Below, piece by piece: positions 59,964 to 64,000 of a stretch of 64,000 nt of DNA. Positions within the stretch are counted from its first letter, which is position 1, and the number at the start of each line of letters is the position of its first letter. A program made the position numbers and the translations under genes. The notes beneath the pieces were generated by a model. The model was not told where the DNA came from and did no database searches. It worked only from the letters and a program-made list of their open reading frames with translations. The stretch lies in contig DASQKI010000038.1 in the NCBI GenBank assembly GCA_035630615.1, positions 62,001-126,000 of the forward strand. Direction: 5' to 3'. This stretch comes from DATFRX01 sp035630615. GTDB lineage: Bacteria > Actinomycetota > Actinomycetes > Propionibacteriales > Nocardioidaceae.

Positions 59964-61157
59964 TCAGCCAGGTGACGGGCTCTGCTCGACGGTGGAGTCC
60001 GTGCGTGCCCTTCGGCCGAGCAGCTCAGCGGTGAGGGGAAACACGACTACGGAGATCACGCCAGCCCCGACAAGAGCCGCGGCATTCTCCGGAAGCATAG
60101 TCTCGGTCGCGAGCCCGATCTGGGTGACCGCCACGATAATCGGCAGACCGGTCGCGGCGAACAGCCCGAGCCGAATCAGTTCGCTGCCATGCAGGTCGCG
60201 GCTGAAGAGGACGAGCACGGGGATGCCCCGTACAGCAGCGATGAGGAGGAAGAAGACGGCCAGTCGGTCGGGATTCTCGATGATCGAGGTGACGTCGACC
60301 TCGATACCCGACGTGACGAAGAACAAGGGGACGAACAACCCGAACGCCAGACCGTCGAGCTTGTGCTCCAGAGTCCGATCGCCCTCTGGGGTGAGCTGGC
60401 GAAGTATGAGGCCAGCCGCGAATGCGCCGAGAATCACGTCCAGGCCGAACTCGGCTGCAATGAGCAAGAGACCCACGAGCAGCAACACACTCCATCGCAG
60501 GGTTATCTGCGACGTCGTATCCGAGCCGCGCTCGAAGATGCCCCGGATACGGCTTGTGAACAAGGCCCGTGGTAGCCGCTCGATCGCCACGGCGACGACG
60601 CCGAACACGACGAGGATCACCACCGATGCCCAAGCGCCTCGGCTCCCCAAGAACAACGAGATCGCGAGCACCGGGCCGAACTCCCCTACAGCGCCGTTGG
60701 CGACCACGAACTTGCCTAAGCGAGTGTCGAGCAGACCGGCGTCGCGCAGGATCGGTAGCAGCGTACCCAGCGCCGTCGAGGTGAGCGCGATAGCGACGGG
60801 GAGGAACGCGTGGACGTAGCCGATCGAGTAGAGGACGCCGACCACTGAGAGTGCCAAGACAATCGACACGGCCCAGGCCAAGCCGGCCTGGAGTCCGAGT
60901 CTGCCCTTGAGGACTCGAGGGTTCAGTTCGTAGCCGGCGATGAAGAACAAGAAGCCCAGACCCACCTCGTTGAGCAGCAGAATCGGACCTTCCTTGGTTG
61001 CCAAACCCAGGACCTCCGGCCCGATCAGGATGCCGAGTATCAGGAGGACGACCACCTCTGGCATCTTCGGGCCTGGGACGAGTCCGACGATCAGTGGCGC
61101 AAGCGCTGCCGCCAGAGCGATCCAGAACAGGGACTCCAAACCAACCGGCAAGTCCAC
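59964..61157 (-). CDS. Cation:proton antiporter (CPA2/Kef type)
   Basis: A 397-residue Na+/H+ exchanger-domain protein with about 12 helices. Recognisable parts are VVLLILGILIGPEVLGLATK, LNEVGLGFLFFIAGYELNPR, ALTSTALGTLLPILRDAG (where Kef proteins carry the ion-site residues) and FGLFVPLFFVTSGIEVDV. It lacks the C-terminal TrkA-N domain of full Kef proteins. GTG 61157 has AGGAG 5 nt upstream; GTG 61163 is the alternative. Probably K+ or Na+/H+ exchange at the membrane. Divergent from the PNPOx gene. Confidence 0.87.
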   Translation of the reverse strand: MDLPVGLESLFWIALAAALAPLIVGLVPGPKMPEVVVLLILGILIGPEVLGLATKEGPILLLNEVGLGFLFFIAGYELNPRVLKGRLGLQAGLAWAVSIVLALSVVGVLYSIGYVHAFLPVAIALTSTALGTLLPILRDAGLLDTRLGKFVVANGAVGEFGPVLAISLFLGSRGAWASVVILVVFGVVAVAIERLPRALFTSRIRGIFERGSDTTSQITLRWSVLLLVGLLLIAAEFGLDVILGAFAAGLILRQLTPEGDRTLEHKLDGLAFGLFVPLFFVTSGIEVDVTSIIENPDRLAVFFLLIAAVRGIPVLVLFSRDLHGSELIRLGLFAATGLPIIVAVTQIGLATETMLPENAAALVGAGVISVVVFPLTAELLGRRARTDSTVEQSPSPG

Positions 61158-61216
61158 CGACACTCCTCTCGACGGGCCATGGGGCTACTGCCATTTCAGT
61201 TGACTCAGTGATGGGC

Positions 61217-61239
61217 CGCGAGGGCCGAAGGTCCTCGCG
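61217..61239. promoter_or_regulatory. 23-bp near-perfect palindrome, DosR-like core
   Basis: Arms CGCGAGGGCC (61217-61226) and GGTCCTCGCG (61230-61239) pair at 9 of 10 positions around GAA. The centre matches the DosR/DevR core GGGACTWWAGTCCC at 10 of 14 bases by my count. It lies 60 nt before the antiporter start and could serve either divergent gene. Confidence 0.5.
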
Positions 61240-61316
61240 CACGGCCCAGCGATCTCGGCCGCAACCTTGACTGCCGCCGTGCCATGGCGATACGGAGACT
61301 GCGTTCGGCCCACAGT

Positions 61317-61336
61317 TTCGGGACCTACGGCCGGTC
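61317..61336. promoter_or_regulatory. DosR/DevR-like box upstream of the PNPOx-like gene
   Basis: Begins TTCGGGAC, identical to the first eight positions of the 20-base DosR consensus TTSGGGACTWWAGTCCCSAA. It matches 14 of 20 overall by my count, and ends 33 nt before GTG 61370. The second half-site is weak. DosR family binding here is a hypothesis. Confidence 0.4.
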
Positions 61337-61369
61337 CGCCGCCAGTCCGAGTCGGGGTACATGTGACAC

Positions 61370-61768
61370 GTGAGCTTCCAGCGTCTGCCGCCCGAGGAGT
61401 GCCGGGAACTGCTGGCCGCCACGTCGGTGGGACGGGTGGGCTTCAACGGCCCGGATGGTCCGCAGATACTTTCCGTCAGCTACGTCCTCTATCAGGGCAA
61501 CATTTTCCTGAGAACGGCCGCTGAGAGCGCACTATTCAATGCGATGTGCGATGGCCGCGTCGCCTTCGAGATCGATGACATCGACGAGTTCATGCAGCGC
61601 GGGTGGAGCGTCCTAGCGGTGGGCGACGCGGAGCTCGTTGACGATCCAGACATTTTGGTGGAGCTATGGGGCGACCGGGGACCCAAGCCCCTGGCGGTAG
61701 GCGTGCGCACGCAGTTTGTGCGGATCAAACCCATCCGGCTGACCGGACGCCGAGTTTTGCCCCACTAG
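61370..61768 (+). CDS. Pyridoxamine 5-phosphate oxidase family (flavin/F420-binding split barrel) protein
   Basis: A 132-residue protein of the split-barrel flavin-reductase-like fold. The N-terminal ECRELLAATSVGRVGFNGPD (about 10-29) and SVSYVLYQGNIFLRT strand, then RVAFEIDDIDEF and WSVLAVGDAELVDD are typical of actinobacterial PNPOx-like proteins that bind FMN or F420; dormancy-regulon members are common. Activity on pyridoxamine is unlikely. GTG 61370 starts the frame, with DosR-like sites upstream. Confidence 0.85.
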   Translation: MSFQRLPPEECRELLAATSVGRVGFNGPDGPQILSVSYVLYQGNIFLRTAAESALFNAMCDGRVAFEIDDIDEFMQRGWSVLAVGDAELVDDPDILVELWGDRGPKPLAVGVRTQFVRIKPIRLTGRRVLPH

Positions 61769-61844
61769 TCGACATTGCGGGCGGCGCGTCGCGTCACCCA
61801 TTCCGGATGACGACACAGCCGATCTGCGGGACGAATGTTGGAAC

Positions 61845-62264
61845 ATGATGCGTCGACGCCCCGCCCAGTTCCTGGCTGCCGCAGCCATCATGACGGCCCC
61901 GATCACCATGGCGGGGTGCGGTGGGGACGACGATGAGACCCCCGCGGTCTGCTCCTCTGTCGACTCGCTCAAGGCGTCGGTCTCGAAGCTGACTGACGTG
62001 ACCATCGACCAGAACGCCCTGACGACGCTGCAGGACGACTTCAGCCAGGTGCAGTCCGACCTGAGCGACGTCAAGAGCGACGCAAAGGACGAGTTTGGCA
62101 CCGAGGTCGACGCCGTCGACCAAGCGGTCTCGTCCGTCAGCTCGAGCCTCTCTGCCGCAACCTCCTCGCCCTCGGCGCAGACAGTCACGGCCGTGGCCAC
62201 CGACGTCCAAGCACTAGGCACCTCACTGACCGCCCTGACCGATGCCGTCAAGAACACCTGCTGA
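61845..62264 (+). CDS. Small coiled-coil lipoprotein
   Basis: A 139-residue lipoprotein. Basic start MMRRR, hydrophobic stretch and lipobox TMAGC (Cys25). The mature part is rich in Ser, Asp, Val and Ala with heptad-like repeats (DFSQVQSDLSDVKSDAKDEF and SSVSSSLSAATSS), so probably a coiled coil at the outer face of the membrane. A second Cys lies at residue 36 and a third at the very end. No defined family; resembles unnamed actinobacterial lipoproteins. Confidence 0.7.
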   Translation: MMRRRPAQFLAAAAIMTAPITMAGCGGDDDETPAVCSSVDSLKASVSKLTDVTIDQNALTTLQDDFSQVQSDLSDVKSDAKDEFGTEVDAVDQAVSSVSSSLSAATSSPSAQTVTAVATDVQALGTSLTALTDAVKNTC

Positions 62265-62370
62265 CTAGCGTCGACGTCCTGAGTCCGCGGGTACCGGCCG
62301 GATCGGCCCTCATGCACGCTCGGCGCACACAAACTTGGATTGGCCGCGATGAGCCGCTGGCTCGGATACC

Positions 62371-63147
62371 GTGGGATCGGTGCTTGAGCTGACCTGGCTG
62401 GGTCATTCGACGGTAGTGATCGAGATCGGCAGCGTCCGTTTGCTCTCGGATCCGCTGCTCTTTCGGCACGTCCCACCGCTTCGTCGGCGTTGGCCTCGAC
62501 CGGATCCGGCGCGATGGGCGGGCACCGACGCCGTACTCCTCTCGCACCTACACCACGACCATGCCGAGCTGAGGTCGTTGCGGCTACTGGGATCTACGCC
62601 GGTCGTGACCGCGAGGGCCAATGCCGAGTGGTTGCGCGCGAAAGGACTCCGCCATGCGGTTGGCCTCGACGAGGAGTGGTACGACGTTGGCACCGACGGC
62701 GTTTCCGTACGTCTCGTCCCCGCGGTGCACGGGGCACGGCCGATGCCGCATCGGCCGAACGCGGCGAACGGACATCTGATTCGGTCGGCTGGCTCCGTCG
62801 TGTGGGTGGCTGGCGACACCGAGCTGTTCGCGGCGATGTCAGAGCTCGCGGGGTTGGCCGGCGGCAAGCTGACGGTGGCTCTCGTACCCATCGGTGGATG
62901 GGGACCGCGACTCTCCAAGGGTCACCTCGGCCCAGAAGAGGCTGCGGCGGCGTGCGCCCTGGCCGATCCGGATTGGGTGCTGCCGGTGCATTGGGGGACA
63001 TTGCACCTGCCGGGTGGGCGTGGGATCCCGCGCGGCTGGATGGATCGAGCGCTGCCGGCCTTCCGAGATGCCTTAACCAAGGTTGCGCCGCGCAGCCGAC
63101 TGATCACGCTCCGGCCGGGGAAGCGGTGGCAGCACCCGTCGGCGTAG
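62371..63147 (+). CDS. MBL-fold metallo-hydrolase (UlaG/YcbX-like L-ascorbate lactonase type)
   Basis: A 258-residue metallo-beta-lactamase-fold protein. Starts ELTWLGHSTVVIEIGSVRLL; the metal motif HLHHDH (residues 59-64) is followed by VHGARPMPHRPNAANG (His), the GDTELF strand with metal Asp, and PVHWGTLHLPG at the end (His). This order fits UlaG-like enzymes. Substrate unknown. GTG 62371 or GTG 62380 is the start; neither has a strong ribosome site. Confidence 0.86.
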   Translation: MGSVLELTWLGHSTVVIEIGSVRLLSDPLLFRHVPPLRRRWPRPDPARWAGTDAVLLSHLHHDHAELRSLRLLGSTPVVTARANAEWLRAKGLRHAVGLDEEWYDVGTDGVSVRLVPAVHGARPMPHRPNAANGHLIRSAGSVVWVAGDTELFAAMSELAGLAGGKLTVALVPIGGWGPRLSKGHLGPEEAAAACALADPDWVLPVHWGTLHLPGGRGIPRGWMDRALPAFRDALTKVAPRSRLITLRPGKRWQHPSA

Positions 63148-63193
63148 GGCCATGATGTTCGGCCTGAGTGGATCGGTTGGGTAGTTTCCTTGT

Positions 63194-64000
63194 ATGACGG
63201 GGAGTAGCGCGGCCATTCAGCGACGGTTGCTGCTGCGCTGGGGTGATGTCTTCCGTGCGGCTCTCAGCCTGGCGGGCGCCGCGGTGGGACTGTGGCTGTC
63301 CTCGGCGCTCATTCCAGACTTCAACATCGGCGGCTGGGAGCTCGCGATCGTCGCGGCCTTCCTCGTGTCGGTGTTCGGCGGTCTACTACGGCCGATCCTG
63401 GTCTGGCTCGCCGTCCGGCTCGGCTGGGTCGGCGCGGTTCTCCTCGGTCTGTTCACCCAGGCCGTGGTGATCTGGGTTGTCACCTCAGACGAGACCGGTG
63501 GCACCTCGCTGCTCAGCTCATTCGTCGCGTCCTGGATCGTCGCTGCCGTGTCGACCCTGTTCGTGTGGGTGGGAACGGCGGGAACCGACGACGCCGTTTC
63601 CGCAAGCCTGCTTCGGCGAGCCCACCGGATGAGGGCCGACGACCTGCCAGATCCCGAGGTCCCCGGCGTCGTGTTCGTACAAGCCGACGGCGTGCCGTTC
63701 CCGGTGCTCGAATGGGGAGTTCGCGCCGGCACGCTTCCCACCTTGTCGCGCTGGGTGCGGACCGGCTCCCATCGGATGGCGGAGTGGCGCCCGAAACTGC
63801 CGGCGACGACGCCCGCGAGCCAGATGGGCATCTTGCACGGGACCATTGAGGGCATTCCGGCATTCCGATGGGTGGATCGGGAATCCGGGCGCATCTACGT
63901 CGCCAACAAACCCGGGGATGCTGCGGCCATCGAGGCGATGCATTCCGACGGTCACGGGCTCCTCGCCGACGACGGGGTCTCGGTCAGCAACCTATTCACA
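63194..64000 (+). CDS. Membrane-anchored alkaline-phosphatase-fold protein, 3-prime end outside the window
   Basis: The frame from ATG 63194 is open to the last base (269 codons). Four membrane helices (about 20-38, 51-70, 75-98, 108-126) make a phage-holin-like N-terminal domain. A soluble domain then opens with VPGVVFVQADGVPFPVLEWG (metal Asp) and LPATTPASQMGILHG, where the second Thr is placed like the nucleophile of alkaline-phosphatase/PglZ-type enzymes. It is truncated only by the window. Related proteins are annotated as phosphodiesterase or nucleotide pyrophosphatase; membrane location is likely. Confidence 0.8.
   Translation, partial: MTGSSAAIQRRLLLRWGDVFRAALSLAGAAVGLWLSSALIPDFNIGGWELAIVAAFLVSVFGGLLRPILVWLAVRLGWVGAVLLGLFTQAVVIWVVTSDETGGTSLLSSFVASWIVAAVSTLFVWVGTAGTDDAVSASLLRRAHRMRADDLPDPEVPGVVFVQADGVPFPVLEWGVRAGTLPTLSRWVRTGSHRMAEWRPKLPATTPASQMGILHGTIEGIPAFRWVDRESGRIYVANKPGDAAAIEAMHSDGHGLLADDGVSVSNLFT

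Overview
This window comes from a high-GC Gram-positive chromosome, almost certainly an actinomycete. The evidence is strong third-position G/C bias, frequent GTG starts, 1-4 nt start/stop overlaps, a conservon (sensor kinase, roadblock, DUF742, GTPase), a polyphosphate glucokinase, a CGNR-type regulator and several actinobacterial DUF families (6069, 6081, 6325, 2237). A Propionibacteriales/Nocardioidaceae-like lineage is my guess only. I see no rRNA, tRNA, CRISPR array, insertion sequence or prophage.

Layout. 0-6.6 kb: a reductase, a TetR regulator with its divergent DUF6069 membrane-protein target, then a five-gene conservon operon that ends in a solute-binding lipoprotein. 7-17 kb: a single-chain E1 alpha/beta thiamine-diphosphate dehydrogenase and small accessory genes (GAP family, DUF6081 with an upstream 14-codon ORF, DUF6325, SHOCT, isochorismatase-like). 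This part also holds two broken genes: a cupin that has lost its barrel and an M1 metallopeptidase with three single-base frameshifts. 17-27 kb: a glucose-6-phosphate dehydrogenase faces a minus-strand block of aldose epimerase, GMC oxidoreductase, type II NADH dehydrogenase, GH15 glycosidase and cytochrome bd oxidase (cydA-cydB). Two copies of a 28-bp element lie upstream of the GH15 gene and of cydA. 27-35 kb: MFS transporter, formamidase, SRPBCC protein, an atypical disulfide-reductase flavoprotein, GNAT, nucleotidyltransferase, VOC and MOSC proteins.

36-42 kb: a DUF389-cyclase pair converges on an ATP-grasp ligase/MFS exporter operon. A CGNR regulator is divergent from that operon across a palindromic promoter. 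A methyltransferase/MerR divergent pair follows. 43-46.5 kb: a Tat-exported class A beta-lactamase-fold protein and a rifampin phosphotransferase (rph). 46.5-58 kb: a continuous carbohydrate operon, ppgK-tkt-tal-pgi-gnd-pgl-rpiA-DUF2090 aldolase-HAD phosphatase-zwf2. It holds the pentose phosphate pathway except ribulose-5-phosphate 3-epimerase, and a decayed rpe fragment lies at its 5-prime edge. 58-64 kb: an unusual flavoprotein, an orphan protein, a CPA2 antiporter divergent from a PNPOx-like protein across a region with two DosR-like palindromes, a lipoprotein, an MBL hydrolase and a partial membrane-anchored phosphatase-like gene cut by the window end.

Taken together, many genes fit use of stored sugar under energy or redox stress. 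GH15 would release glucose, ppgK would phosphorylate it with polyphosphate, and two Zwf enzymes plus the pentose phosphate operon would make reductant. NDH-2 and cytochrome bd would form a non-proton-pumping-dehydrogenase/high-affinity-oxidase respiratory pair. This functional link is inferred from gene content and shared DNA elements, not shown directly.
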